Positions 37,249 to 46,463 of a stretch of DNA of 64,000 nt are shown here, in pieces. The position numbers and the translations under genes are program-made. Source of the DNA: Lichenicoccus sp965276875. GTDB taxonomy: Bacteria > Pseudomonadota > Alphaproteobacteria > Acetobacterales > Acetobacteraceae. The stretch spans positions 1,240,001-1,304,000 of the forward strand of contig NZ_OZ255701.1 in the NCBI RefSeq assembly GCF_965276875.1. The letters are read 5' to 3'. Below the pieces are notes generated by a model. It saw only the letters and a list, made by a program, of their open reading frames with translations, ran no database searches and was not told the DNA's origin. Numbering within the stretch: position 1 is the stretch's first letter; each line of letters begins with the position of its first letter.

Positions 37249-37790
37249 TTATCGCTGTTGCTCGCGCCGCCGCAACTCGGCCAACTTGGCGTCGTCGCGA
37301 ACGACATCCTGCTTGCCGAGCGCGTCAAGAATTTCCCCGGCCTGGTAAGGCCAGTCCGAGGCGTCACTAGGGAGTACGATCCATAGAAGCTCGAGCAGAG
37401 AACGGGGATGACCCGCCGCAATTGCTTCCAAATCGAGATTGGGTCCAATCCAGATCGACGCTCCCCTGATTGGAACCAGTCGCGGCAGGATAGCCTCGAC
37501 GATCTGGGAAAACCTTTTCGGCAAGGCAAATGCGAGATCAACCAGCCTACCTGACGTACGCGGCGTCCTGACGGCGCTCTATCGTGGCCAGACGTTGCGA
37601 AGGAATGGGGCAATCCGTTTGCCCCACTGAGAATCCGACTCGATCGACCAACGTTGCAGGTACCCGATCATCTGAGTGCGTAGATCGTCGTTAGCGTGGA
37701 TCAAAACTTCCCGCAGCTCAACGTCCGAGATAAGCGCATTTCCGTCGATAATATCATCATCTCCCGCCCAACCTGACCTGCCCGACTTCT
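37249..37790 (-). pseudogene. C-terminal remnant of SIR2-DUF4020-type defence gene
   Basis: About 180 codons on the far side of the IS3 insertion, in a frame continuing the 39051-42333 product. They read DDDIIDGNALISDVELREVL, then RIAPFLRNVWPR, an in-frame TAG at 37579-37581, then SAVRTPRTSGRLVDLAFALP and EAILPRLVPI. The FLR-WP plus RTP-S-RL pattern is what I recall for DUF4020, where a Gln often follows WPR, so TAG most simply arose from CAG. Ends in TAA 37249-37251. Two lesions mark it as decayed. Confidence 0.75.
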
Positions 37791-37801
37791 TCGGACCACG
37801 G

Positions 37802-38752
37802 TTAAGTGGAAAGACTGGCCCTCTGCTGCTGCCCTTGCCCCAGCCGGGGCGGTGATAGGACGGGCCGGGACGCGGAGGCCCCACATACCGCAGCGTCCCG
37901 GCCCGTCCTAACACGGGGCGCTGTCGTCGCCAGACCGGCCACAAATGCGGCCGGAGTTCGATAGCCAAGGCTCGAATGCGGTCGCACCTCGTTGTAGTGC
38001 CGGCGCCAGCTTTCGATCAAAACCCGAGCCTCGGCCCGCGAGCGGAACCACTCCATGTTCAGGCATTCGTCGCGGAACTTGCCATTGAAGCTCTCGCAGA
38101 CGCCATTCTGCCACGGCTTGCCCGGATCGATCAGCGCTGTTCCGATCTTCTGCTTGCTGATCCACTTCATCAGCGCCTTCGAGACGAACTCCGGGCCGTT
38201 GTCCGACCTCAGAAACCGAGGTGCACCGCGCTCGCTCACCAGCCGCGACAACACCTCGATCACACGCGTCGACCGTAGCCGGGCGTCGACCGTGATCGCC
38301 AACGCTTCCTTGGTGAACTCGTCGGTCACCGTCAGACACTTGAGCTGCTGGCCGCTCGCGCAGCGATCGAACACGAAATCATACGACCACACCTCGTTCG
38401 CCGAACCAGGTGCCAGCGGCCGGGGTCGCGACGACGCAATCCGCTTGCCAGGCCCCTTGCGCGGCACCTGCAACCTGGCTGATCGCCACAGACGATGCGC
38501 GCGGCTGGCGCTCATCACCTCGCCCTCGCGGGCCAGGAACACGCGGATCCGGCGATAGCCATAGCGTGGATAGGTCGCCGATAGCGCCTTCATCTGCTTC
38601 ACCACCCCCTCGTCCTTCACCGCCATGCGGCTCGTGTAGTCCAGCGCTGACCGCGCCACCGAGAACAGCGTGCAAGCCTGCCGCAGCGAGAGACCCCGCT
38701 CACGGCCATACGCCACCTGCCGGCGTCGAGCCTGCACGCTCACCAGTTTTTT
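37802..38752 (-). CDS. IS3-family transposase OrfB (frameshift part)
   Basis: Integrase-core DDE transposase part, about 316 residues from the frameshift point. An HTH_21-type segment (YGYRRIRVFLAREG) is followed by the rve core: VWSYDFVFDR (first Asp), FLRSDNGPEFVSKAL (second Asp), NGVCESFNGKFRDECLN (Glu), ending with YNEVRPHSSLGYRTPAAF. Translation most likely shifts -1 at an A7 run (38747-38753) near the end of orfA. Complete and possibly active. Confidence 0.9.
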   Translation of the reverse strand, partial: KKLVSVQARRRQVAYGRERGLSLRQACTLFSVARSALDYTSRMAVKDEGVVKQMKALSATYPRYGYRRIRVFLAREGEVMSASRAHRLWRSARLQVPRKGPGKRIASSRPRPLAPGSANEVWSYDFVFDRCASGQQLKCLTVTDEFTKEALAITVDARLRSTRVIEVLSRLVSERGAPRFLRSDNGPEFVSKALMKWISKQKIGTALIDPGKPWQNGVCESFNGKFRDECLNMEWFRSRAEARVLIESWRRHYNEVRPHSSLGYRTPAAFVAGLATTAPRVRTGRDAAVCGASASRPVLSPPRLGQGQQQRASLST

Positions 38753-39003
38753 TCCGCAACTTCCTTCATCACCTCGATCTCGAGATCGCGCTCGGCCACC
38801 AGCTTCTTCAGCCGGCCGTTCTCGACCTCGAGCTGGCGAAGGCGCCGGACACCCTCCGACTTCAGGTCTCCAAAACGCTTGCGCCAAGTGTAGATCGTCT
38901 GCTCGCTGACACCATGCCGCTTCGCGACATCCGACACCGCCTCCCGGTCCGACTCGCGGACAATCCCCACGACCTGCTCATCCGTAAATCTCGACTTGCG
39001 CAT
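38740..39003 (-). CDS. IS3-family transposase OrfA
   Basis: 87-aa HTH protein starting MRKSRFTDEQVVGIVRE at 39003 with GGAGGGGG ahead. HTH_Tnp_1 fold: AKRHGVSEQTIYTWRKRFG, then a leucine-zipper-like coiled coil (LRQLEVENGRLKKLVAERDL). The frame ends just after GAA AAA AAC, the A-rich slippery site that yields the OrfAB fusion. Confidence 0.92.
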   Translation of the reverse strand: MRKSRFTDEQVVGIVRESDREAVSDVAKRHGVSEQTIYTWRKRFGDLKSEGVRRLRQLEVENGRLKKLVAERDLEIEVMKEVAEKNW

Positions 39004-39050
39004 TGCCCCCTCCATCGAGGGGCCAGTCTGTCACATAATCCGTGGTCCGA

Positions 39051-42000
39051 AATTCCGGGAGCAGGCCAAACCCGCTAGCAGCATTCCTGCCAATTTGTTG
39101 GAGTAGTCTCGCCGGCACGTCCCGACCCGCGCAAGCGCGATAAATGCCGGCTTGAGGCGCATGTAAAGTGGCAGCTGCGGCGTACGCGCGGCCCAGAAGT
39201 AACCGCCCCAAAATGCTTGTCCATCAGCATCGGCCCTATTCGCAAAGCCCAGTAGATGACGCCCCGCCCATTCAGGATCAACATTGTAGAGCCAATTCAG
39301 GTGCGGTGAGATCATGGCGATCGCGTGTCGCCGAGCATCGCCGGGGAGGGCTAGAAGCTGCTCCAGTCGCACCTTCCACGTGTCGGAAAGGCCTGCTCCA
39401 ACACCGAAGTTCGGTGTCGCTGGATCCTTTAACAGCGCGCAAACCAATCGACCGGCAGGCTGACTAAAGCCATCCTCGACCCAATCGCTATCGGATCGAT
39501 GGAAGCGGTCCGGTGGCGGGTAGGCTACCAAGGCTGCGGCCAATGCGGTCCAGACGGCGCGGAATACATCGGGCAGTTCTCCGAAGAGCGTTCTCGCGCG
39601 ATCGTGCAGCCATTCGCTGACCGGGTGTCGCAGCGTGACGAGCTGTTCAAGTTTTAACCTCGACACACGGAGGCCGACGGCGCAGAGAAGCCGTAGCTTC
39701 ACTTCACCCCTGCTGGTTGAATGGAGCAGTGTCGCCCACTCGCTCTCCGCGAACTCACCCTTCCGCGCAGCATCAGTCAGTACCGCCAGCGCTAGAGCGG
39801 GTCGCTCCTGCGCCAGACCGAGATAGTGCCGATGCTCGACGGCTGACTCAAAGTCGATGCGCGCCGATTCACGTGCCGCGGCGAGGATCTGGCCTAGCGG
39901 CAGGCCGACCAAGTGTGCGGGACTGGTCTCAGTGATGAAGCTTGTGACCGGGCCAACATGCGGCCGTGCAGTGCCGCTGGCGAACCGTGGCTCCCAACCC
40001 GGTGCATCGCGCCGGATTTTCGCAATCTGCGCATCAAGCTCAGACTCGAAGTGCACTCCATTGTCGTGCAGCCACTGTAATCGATTGAGGCGGTAACTTG
40101 CAGTTAGCGCGGTGTCATCAAGGACCTCTGGCCAAGGCAAGTTTCCGGTGAAAAGCCGCTGCTCAATCCGCCGCCGGTCAACGTCGGCCATCTGGGTCCA
40201 GCGGTCGCGTAGCGCGTATAGGAGATCCCGCTGGTGCTGAGCGTTCCAGAAAGATTCGTCGTCGAGCGACAAAAAGACTTCAGCCGCCTGCTCGGCACCG
40301 AGGACGTCCGGCTGGCTCGCCGCCCAGATCCGCATGTGCACAAATACCTGGTTACCGATTCTCGGCCAACAGGCAAACTCGGCCTTAGCTTCTAGCGGGG
40401 TTAAAGCCGCGAGACGCGTGATCATCTTGGTAAAAGTTCTCAGGTGTCTAGTCAGCTTGTAGCCCTCGTCCAGCTCTTCCCCGTCGTCCGAGCGCATTGT
40501 GTCAAAGAAAATCCGGTCGTGTCCCCGCACTTCCTGCTCTAGGGCAATGGCATGCTCGATCTGGCCCCGTAAGAGCAAGACAGCGTAAGCCAAATGGTCC
40601 TCCGGGAAAATTAGGGGTTCATGCGGATGAGGGTATTCGACGTCGAGCCAGAGAATTTTCTCGAGCGGAACATCCGGATTGTCCGGCGGTGTGAAACTCT
40701 GCAACGGCGGTCTGACGATGAGGACCGGCCGATACATCTCGACCATCGCTCGCACTAGCTCCGTAGACCAGCCGTCCTGTTTGACTATCACCTCGAACTC
40801 GTAGCGCCGGAGGTCAGGATCAACCCTACGGTCTCTCCATGCCGCAATGAGCAGGCGCCAGCCCCGCCGGATATCGTGCGAGAAGCGGTCGGTTTCCTGG
40901 CGCAGCGAGCGTTCAAGGCTGGCCACGATGTCCGGATGGAGGTTTGCCTGGTGCGCGGCCCACCACAGTGCGGCAGACTGATGGGCGACGGAGTTTAGGT
41001 ACATCCCGAGATACCAGAGTCGCGCCGGCAGTTTCGGCGATGATGCGGCATCGGCGTCTCGAAGGCGGCCAGTCGCTTCGAGTGGCAGGTTCTCGCGATC
41101 CGCCTTGGTCGATGCGAACAAATCCCACGCATCATTCGGCACCTCGCGCTTTGCAAAGAGGTCCTTTGGATCAACCTGAAGGGGGGCCTTGTCAGAATCA
41201 AGCCCGAAAGCCTCAAAGGGATCGAACCGTTCGCTCACCTCCTTATATGGATTGGCGGGGCTCGTAGCTTTGTAGCGCTGAACCGGATCGAGCACGCAAA
41301 GCCAAGCGGCGGGTAAAGGATTCTCGACGACAAGCCTCCTGGCGCCCTCACGGGTTGCCGCGAGATGCGCGACAAGACCACGCTCGTGCGGGCGCAGGTC
41401 GGTGGGTCCGCGGGCGGCGAGGGCAATCACGCTTTGGTACCATGCGTCGACGTCGCGCGCCCGCTCAGCCCACGCGCGGAGCGTCTGCCAGAGCGCGGCG
41501 TGGCGGTCGGCGCTTTCGTAAGGGATCGGGTTAACCCCCTTGTGCGTCCATTGGGCTGCTGCCTGGTCGACATGTCCAGCCTGGAACGCGTACAGCTCGT
41601 TCGGACGCTCGTCGCTCCGGCTCAACGCCTCGAGAAGGTACTGGACCGGCGGATCGTCAGCCGAGTAGCCGACAAAGACTACCTTGTACCGCTGGAGCAG
41701 CGACTGGATGTAGCGGGTGGCCCAACCGTCTGCGAGATAGGCACGTCCGAAATCGCTGCTGGAGAGAACGAATTCGTCGTCGCACGCCGCGCGATACTCG
41801 GTATCGACTCGACCATGGATGTGAATGATCCCACGAAAGTCTTTTTCCCGCCGGGGATCCGGCAGGTGTGGTGGATTGAAGGAGCCGAGGGATGGATCGC
41901 ATTCCTCAAACAGCCGGTCGAAGTTCGTGGTCACGAGCCTAGCAACGCCGGCCCGATCGCGCGACAGGTCGAGCATCGTCCTATGGGCGTCGAGCTTATA

Positions 42001-42333
42001 GTCGTTCGGCGGCCGGAGGGCGTTTGCGACCGCCTCACGCACCTCGGCAGGGTCGAACTCGCGCTCGAGCAGCCCAAAAATGCGGTCAGTCGCGACGATG
42101 CCGGTGAGGCAGGTTTCCGCCTCGAATCTTTGGCTTGCCTTAAAGAGGCGACGTGCCGGACTGTCCTGCGCCGAGCCGAGTGACTTCAGCACGCATCCCG
42201 CCAAAGTGGGAAAGTTCGGCAGGCTGGCTTCGGCCTGCGACACACCTGCGCCGCAGAAGAATATTACCTGCCCCGCGTCTCGGGCGGTTAGTAGTTCATC
42301 GGGGAGCCACGGGCCATCTGCTATGAAGCGCAT
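39051..42333 (-). pseudogene. SIR2-family defence protein, 3'-disrupted (N-terminal 1,090 codons)
   Basis: N-terminal SIR2_2-type NAD-binding domain: VIFFCGAGVSQAEA (GAG at 28-30), RLVTTNFDRLFEE, GIIHIHGRVD (candidate catalytic His) and VVFVGYSADDPPVQYLL. A very long helical middle and a DUF4020-like region (DPEWAGRHLLGF, FWAARTPQLPLYMRL) follow. Such sirtuins deplete NAD on phage sensing in known defence systems. The reading frame runs into the IS3 at codon about 1,095 and ends at 39031 in IS sequence, losing about 180 C-terminal codons (see 37249-37790). GAGG lies before ATG 42333. Confidence 0.85.
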
Positions 42334-42543
42334 CCTGTACTGCCTCGTTCCTACGTCAACCCGGTTCGCGCATTGCAGAGGGGCGACAAGAGCCCGGCGG
42401 CAGGACTAATTAACCGTCTGCATCTCCTGGATCTCGCCTAAAAGCGGAACGCCCGCTCCAGGCCAGCTGCCGAAGCCCGGGTCAATGAGGCTTTCCGGGC
42501 AACGGCCCTTGGTGGCGTGGAGGGGACCGACGCGCGCTGGCCG

Positions 42544-43218
42544 TCAGCTCAGCACCTGTTCGATCCACTGGGTCACGGCGTCAAGGGTGGAGCCGAGAAC
42601 CTCGTGATCTGTCTGCCCGGACTTGACGGGAACGTGGAAGGAATGATCGGCTTCCGCCACCGGCATCAGCGTGGCCAGCGGCCCGAGCCGCTTGAGAGCG
42701 GGCGTCAGGAGGCGCATGTCCGCGAGCGCCTCACGGGTGCCCTGAACGAAGAGCATCGGGATATGGATCTGCGGGAGGTGCCCGGCGCGTTCAATCGACG
42801 GCTTCTTGGCAGTGTGCGGCGGGAAGCCCAGGAAGACGAGGCCGCGGACACCGGCCAGGGGCTGGTCCGCCTGTGCCTGCGACGTCATGCGTCCCCCAAA
42901 CGACTTGCCGCCGGCGACCAGCGGCAGCGCCGGCATCAGCCCGGTCGCGGCCTCGACCGCCGCCCGCACCGTGGCCTGCGCCAGGGCTGGCCGGTCTGGA
43001 CGCGTCGAGCCCCGCTCCATGGCGGGAAACTGGTAGCGCAGCGTGGCGACCCCACGTTCGGCGAGGCCATCTGCGACCGCCGTCATGAACGGGTGCGTCA
43101 TCCCCGCCCCGGCCCCGTGCGCGAGCACGCAGCACGCCAATGCGCGTGTGGGCCTCTGCAGCAGGCCGGAGACGCTGTGCTCTTGATCGACCTGGATGGC
43201 GACATGGTCCGACCGCAT
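42544..43218 (-). CDS. Alpha/beta hydrolase of the KANL3/Tex30 type
   Basis: 224-aa hydrolase: CCVLAHGAGAGMTHPFM, GVATLRYQFPAMERGS, a nucleophile in LVAGGKSFGGRMTSQ (GKSFGG), LGFPPHTAKKPS, PMLFVQGTREALAD and EADHSFHVP (His). This is the conserved GAGAGM...GKSFGG bacterial family linked to Tex30/KANL3. The ATG overlaps the exonuclease III stop by one base (TGATG), so it is co-translated with it. Housekeeping-like pair inside the accessory region. Confidence 0.9.
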   Translation of the reverse strand: MRSDHVAIQVDQEHSVSGLLQRPTRALACCVLAHGAGAGMTHPFMTAVADGLAERGVATLRYQFPAMERGSTRPDRPALAQATVRAAVEAATGLMPALPLVAGGKSFGGRMTSQAQADQPLAGVRGLVFLGFPPHTAKKPSIERAGHLPQIHIPMLFVQGTREALADMRLLTPALKRLGPLATLMPVAEADHSFHVPVKSGQTDHEVLGSTLDAVTQWIEQVLS

Positions 43219-44027
43219 CAGCCGCGCCCCGACCTGGTCCGGCGTCGCCGAGCCGCCTGGTCCAGGACGACCCAGGTCGGGGCGTGGTCGCTGGCGCCGG
43301 GTTCACCGCGGACCATCCGGTCGACTCCCGCGCTGCGCAGGCGTTCGGCAAGCTGTGGACTGAGCAGCAGGTGGTCGATGCGAAGCCCGGCGTCGCGTGG
43401 CCAGCGGTCGCGCATGTATTCCCAAAACGTGTAGGCCGGGCCGGTCGGGTGCGCGGCCCGGATAGCATCGGTCCAGCCCTGGTCGAGCAGGCGGCGAAAC
43501 GCCTGGCGGCTCTTGGGCTGCACCAGCGCGTTCTTCGTCCAAGACCTCGAAGGATAGATGTCGGCCTCCGTCGGGACCACGTTGTAGTCGCCCGCGAGCA
43601 CGACCGGCAGTCCCGTCGCGTGCAGCCCGGCGGCGTGGGCGATCAGCCTCTCGAGCCAAGCCAGCTTGTAGGTGAATTTCGGGCCGGGCTGTGGGTTGCC
43701 GTTTGGCAGGTACAGGCATCCGATGAGCACGCCCTCCACCGCGGCCTCGATGTAGCGGCTCTGCAGGTCGGCCGGATCGCCGGGCAGCGTCTTGCGGGTC
43801 AGGACGGGTTCGGAGTTCCGCGCCAGGATGGCGACGCCGTTCCAGGAGGCTTGGCCGCGCCAGACGGCGCCGTAACCGGCGTCCCGGATCGCGTCGGCGG
43901 GGAACGCGGCGTCAGCCGCCTTCAGCTCCTGCAGGCAGACGGCGTCCGGCGCCGCTTGCCCGAGCCACCGCAGCAGGTTGGGCAGCCGGCGGTTGATGCC
44001 GTTGATGTTGTAGGTCGCGATCTTCAC
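43218..44027 (-). CDS. xth: Exodeoxyribonuclease III
   Basis: 269-aa AP endonuclease/3'-exonuclease of the EEP fold. Order: MKIATYNINGINRR (Asn7-type ligand), CLQELKAADAAFP (catalytic Glu), WNGVAILAR, RYIEAAVEGVLIGCLYLPNG, LAGDYNVVPTEADIYP (Asp/Asn), TFWEYMRDRWPRDAGLRIDH and GASDHAPTWVVL (catalytic Asp-His). It repairs abasic sites and resects 3' ends. Upstream member of the pair with the Tex30-like hydrolase. Confidence 0.94.
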   Translation of the reverse strand: MKIATYNINGINRRLPNLLRWLGQAAPDAVCLQELKAADAAFPADAIRDAGYGAVWRGQASWNGVAILARNSEPVLTRKTLPGDPADLQSRYIEAAVEGVLIGCLYLPNGNPQPGPKFTYKLAWLERLIAHAAGLHATGLPVVLAGDYNVVPTEADIYPSRSWTKNALVQPKSRQAFRRLLDQGWTDAIRAAHPTGPAYTFWEYMRDRWPRDAGLRIDHLLLSPQLAERLRSAGVDRMVRGEPGASDHAPTWVVLDQAARRRRTRSGRG

Positions 44028-44030
44028 GGC

Positions 44031-44252
44031 TCAATCCCAGGCTGGAAGTGGACCCTGTCGGCGCCGTCCGAAGGTTGAGACCGGCAATCGCCCGTCGGGC
44101 CACGGCATGTTCACGAACAGCAGAACGTCGTTTACCTGCCCGAGCACGACGCCTGCCGGTGCCTGACAGGCGGGATGATGAGGTGGTGCTTCATCCCCAT
44201 CGACAAGCACGGGCAAACCTTTGCACCATAGGACGACAAAGCGTCCAGACAA
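44031..44252 (-). CDS. Small hypothetical ORF upstream of xth
   Basis: 73-codon frame that ends 3 bp before the xth start in the same direction. It reads VVLWCKGLPVLVDGDEAPPH and VVLGQVNDVLLFVNMPWPDG, which has protein-like hydrophobic periodicity. No family known. It may be a real leader gene of the xth operon or a remnant. Confidence 0.4.
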   Translation of the reverse strand: MSGRFVVLWCKGLPVLVDGDEAPPHHPACQAPAGVVLGQVNDVLLFVNMPWPDGRLPVSTFGRRRQGPLPAWD

Positions 44253-44937
44253 CTCTATCGCCCGCGGCGGACTACGTCGTTAACTGGCCGACATCCACTT
44301 TCCATCGTGTGCGCCCCGAAGCAGAACGTCCGCTCGCTGCCAAGGTCTACCCCCGGTCGGTAAGCGAACCTGACCCTCAACGTCCGCCCTTAAGACTCGA
44401 CGCCGCCACTCCCGGGCCGATGGCAGTCGGGGACTTTCAACTCACCGCCACTCGACCGAGGAGAGCGCTAACCCGGTGCCCCCGCAGCCCCAAATTTCGG
44501 GCTTCTCCCGTTCATCATGGCCGAGGAGCCGCACGGGCCGCCGCCGCGGATACGAGCGGCAAAGCACGGCGCCGCGGCGCCACAGGCGAACGGCCATGGA
44601 CCGCGCTCATGGTCGACTGGACTCGCGCGGTCGTTCTTTCGCTGCTTTGGAGACTACCTGCCATACCGCTTCCTCTGCCTCTCAGGTGAGAGTAGCGCAA
44701 CGACTCCCAGGACCAAACAGGATGGGTGTTCCAGGGTGAGGTGGCCATCCACACCCTCGTCGACACCGCCCCCTTTGCGCCCGGGGACCAGCGTCTTCAT
44801 CGCCACGCTGCAGACTGTCGCTGCTTGATCGACGAGCCTGAACGGATTGACCAATTGCTTGCACAATTGAAATTCAATTTGCTCTGGAGTCGCCTCCTGC
44901 GCATTCTCTTAATATCATCTAAATACTAGAGAGAGAC
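44253..44937. other. No supported gene; promoter side of 44938 gene
   Basis: About 685 bp. Plus-strand frames across it (e.g. 44048-44689) overlap a real gene antisense and show Arg/Pro-rich shadow composition. The last 100 bp turn AT-rich, with TAATAT about 25 bp before the RBS of the next gene, a possible -10 box lacking a clear -35. Confidence 0.5.
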
Positions 44938-45639
44938 ATGAAATCCTTCTCAAATAATTCCGGACTCAATAATCAAGACCAAGGCCTCTATTTCATGAAT
45001 GGCACGAGCTCATCGCAGCGTTACTTGGCCATCGCTCGGCGCGGAAACATCTTCCTGGGTATAAGGTTTTCTGGCCTCAACGACGGAGCCGCATTCGGCG
45101 CACCAGGAAATACCTACCTACACGCCCGCCTCCGGAGTGCCCGAAATCAGCCACTTGCCAAACAGCTCGACCTCTCGACAGGCACGAGCAACATCATCGA
45201 CCTTGCCAACGAACAACTCGCGATGGACGAGGCGTGGCCAAGTCTTCCATTTGACAAGATGAATGACGAGCGGGCGAGCCTGGTGATAGGCGCTTTTCTC
45301 CGGGGCTCCCTACTTGACGACGGTGCCGCGGTGTTGGCGCGCATCGAGAAAGGTGATCTCGTTCCCAAGTTGCTGGATTACGCGATCTCTCATTCTACGC
45401 CAGGCCAGTGCCTTGTCGATGCAGCCGCCGCATCCTCATGGTTGGACCACCAGGCGAAGTCGACCCTGATCAGGGTAAAGAAGAAGGTTCTGTATCGGAG
45501 CAAAATGAAGGAGGCGCAGCACAAAATTGCTTCGACGGTCCGTGCTCAGATCGAGGTCGTCGGACCACAGACGCAACTGCTCAACGCGATCTATCAGGAT
45601 CATATGCACACCTACGCTCCGCTTGCGGCAGATACCTGA
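44938..45639 (+). CDS. Orphan protein of unknown function
   Basis: 233-aa protein with AGAGAGA before ATG 44938. It begins polar and Asn/Ser-rich, then QRYLAIARRGNIFLGIRFSG and DLSTGTSNIIDLANEQLA suggest an alpha/beta fold; the last third is Lys-rich helical (LIRVKKKVLYRSKMKEAQHK). No family recognised. Lower GC in its upstream DNA suggests transfer. It is followed 270 bp later by another orphan gene in the same direction. Confidence 0.65.
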   Translation: MKSFSNNSGLNNQDQGLYFMNGTSSSQRYLAIARRGNIFLGIRFSGLNDGAAFGAPGNTYLHARLRSARNQPLAKQLDLSTGTSNIIDLANEQLAMDEAWPSLPFDKMNDERASLVIGAFLRGSLLDDGAAVLARIEKGDLVPKLLDYAISHSTPGQCLVDAAAASSWLDHQAKSTLIRVKKKVLYRSKMKEAQHKIASTVRAQIEVVGPQTQLLNAIYQDHMHTYAPLAADT

Positions 45640-45781
45640 ATGAGAGGTCCCAGGCCGAACCGCGCTCGTATGCACCGGAAGTCTCACCTGAGATCGCGTG
45701 AGCTACTTAAGGCAGAACAGCGGGGCCCGCAGTGACCCTCCCATGCGCAGAAGGGATCGTCACAGGCTGGCGTGTTAAGCG

Positions 45782-45797
45782 TTGCACTTAACTGCAA
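45782..45797 (-). repeat. 14-bp motif, exact copy (minus orientation)
   Basis: Reads TTGCAGTTAAGTGCAA on the minus strand, an exact TGCAGTTAAGTGCA. It lies 112 bp before the 167-aa gene. The other copies are at 48377, 49838, 54770, 56215 and 56664. Confidence 0.7.
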
Positions 45798-45908
45798 TCC
45801 TTCCTCTGCATCCCTTCAGGCGGCGGTGCGGTGGCCAGCTCGCCGCCATGATACCGGCCGCGTGCATTCGTCGGGAAACAAAAAACAGCCTAAAACAGGA
45901 CCGCGATT

Positions 45909-46412
45909 GTGACAATCATTTTTACCAAGAAGCCTACCACTCCCACCACTAAGCTCGCCTCCAAAACGTCCATGCCCGCAGACGTCATTGCCCTAATCGA
46001 TGAAATCGGCGACTTGCAGGACGACGCCGAGACGGCGATGAAGCAGATCAGGGCCCTGCAGGTAAAGCTGAAGCCCTACGGCGCGAAAATGAAATGTCTG
46101 GCTGAGCGGATGACGTCATACGCTACGAGCCAGGGCCTGGGGCCCGATGACGAGCTCACCGAGGCTACGGAGAATTTCGTGCTAGAGGTCGGTAAAGCCG
46201 GCACGCTCCGCAGGGTAGTCGACATTCGTCTGGCAATGAAGCGAATGGGAAGGAAAATGTTTTTTCAAAAGGTGACGATCGGCCTGGGCGTGATCGACCA
46301 GTATCTCACCCCAGAACAGCAAGTGGGAGTTATCGAGACAGAAAGAGTTCTCCGCAGTGCTAAGTTGCTGCGGAGAACCAGCGCAGAGCAGAAATCAGCA
46401 ACGAAATTCTAG
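45909..46412 (+). CDS. Orphan coiled-coil protein
   Basis: 167-aa protein starting at GTG 45909. A Thr/Lys-rich N-terminus is followed by a charged helical segment (IALIDEIGDLQDDAETAMKQ) predicted as coiled coil, then VRxDI-type and GVIDQYLTPEQQVGVI segments. No domain recognised. Convergent with the reverse transcriptase, 51 bp apart. A host-interaction or structural phage-derived role is possible. Confidence 0.6.
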   Translation: MTIIFTKKPTTPTTKLASKTSMPADVIALIDEIGDLQDDAETAMKQIRALQVKLKPYGAKMKCLAERMTSYATSQGLGPDDELTEATENFVLEVGKAGTLRRVVDIRLAMKRMGRKMFFQKVTIGLGVIDQYLTPEQQVGVIETERVLRSAKLLRRTSAEQKSATKF

Positions 46413-46463
46413 CCGGTCAATTTCAACGGAATCAAGTAACCCATCTTTCGCCCCGATTACATT

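Larger units (their letters stand above)
37791..39050 (-). mobile_element. IS3-family insertion sequence
   Basis: About 1,260 bp with OrfA and OrfB joined by -1 frameshifting. Ends: TTCGGACCACGG at the left and its complement at the right, extending to about 32 bp of terminal similarity including GACTGGCCC on both sides. No convincing target duplication was found (flanks cttct and aattc), so a later rearrangement or slightly different ends are possible. It interrupts the SIR2-like gene. Confidence 0.88.

Noticed and set aside
37053..37613. 186-codon minus-strand frame
   Set aside because: Overlaps the SIR2 remnant in another frame and lacks protein-like patterns.
37791..39050. Target-site duplication of the IS3 element
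   Set aside because: Flanking bases on the two sides do not match for 3-5 bp, so none is claimed.
44048..44689. 213-codon plus-strand frame
   Set aside because: Overlaps the small gene before xth antisense and is Arg/Pro-rich without domains.
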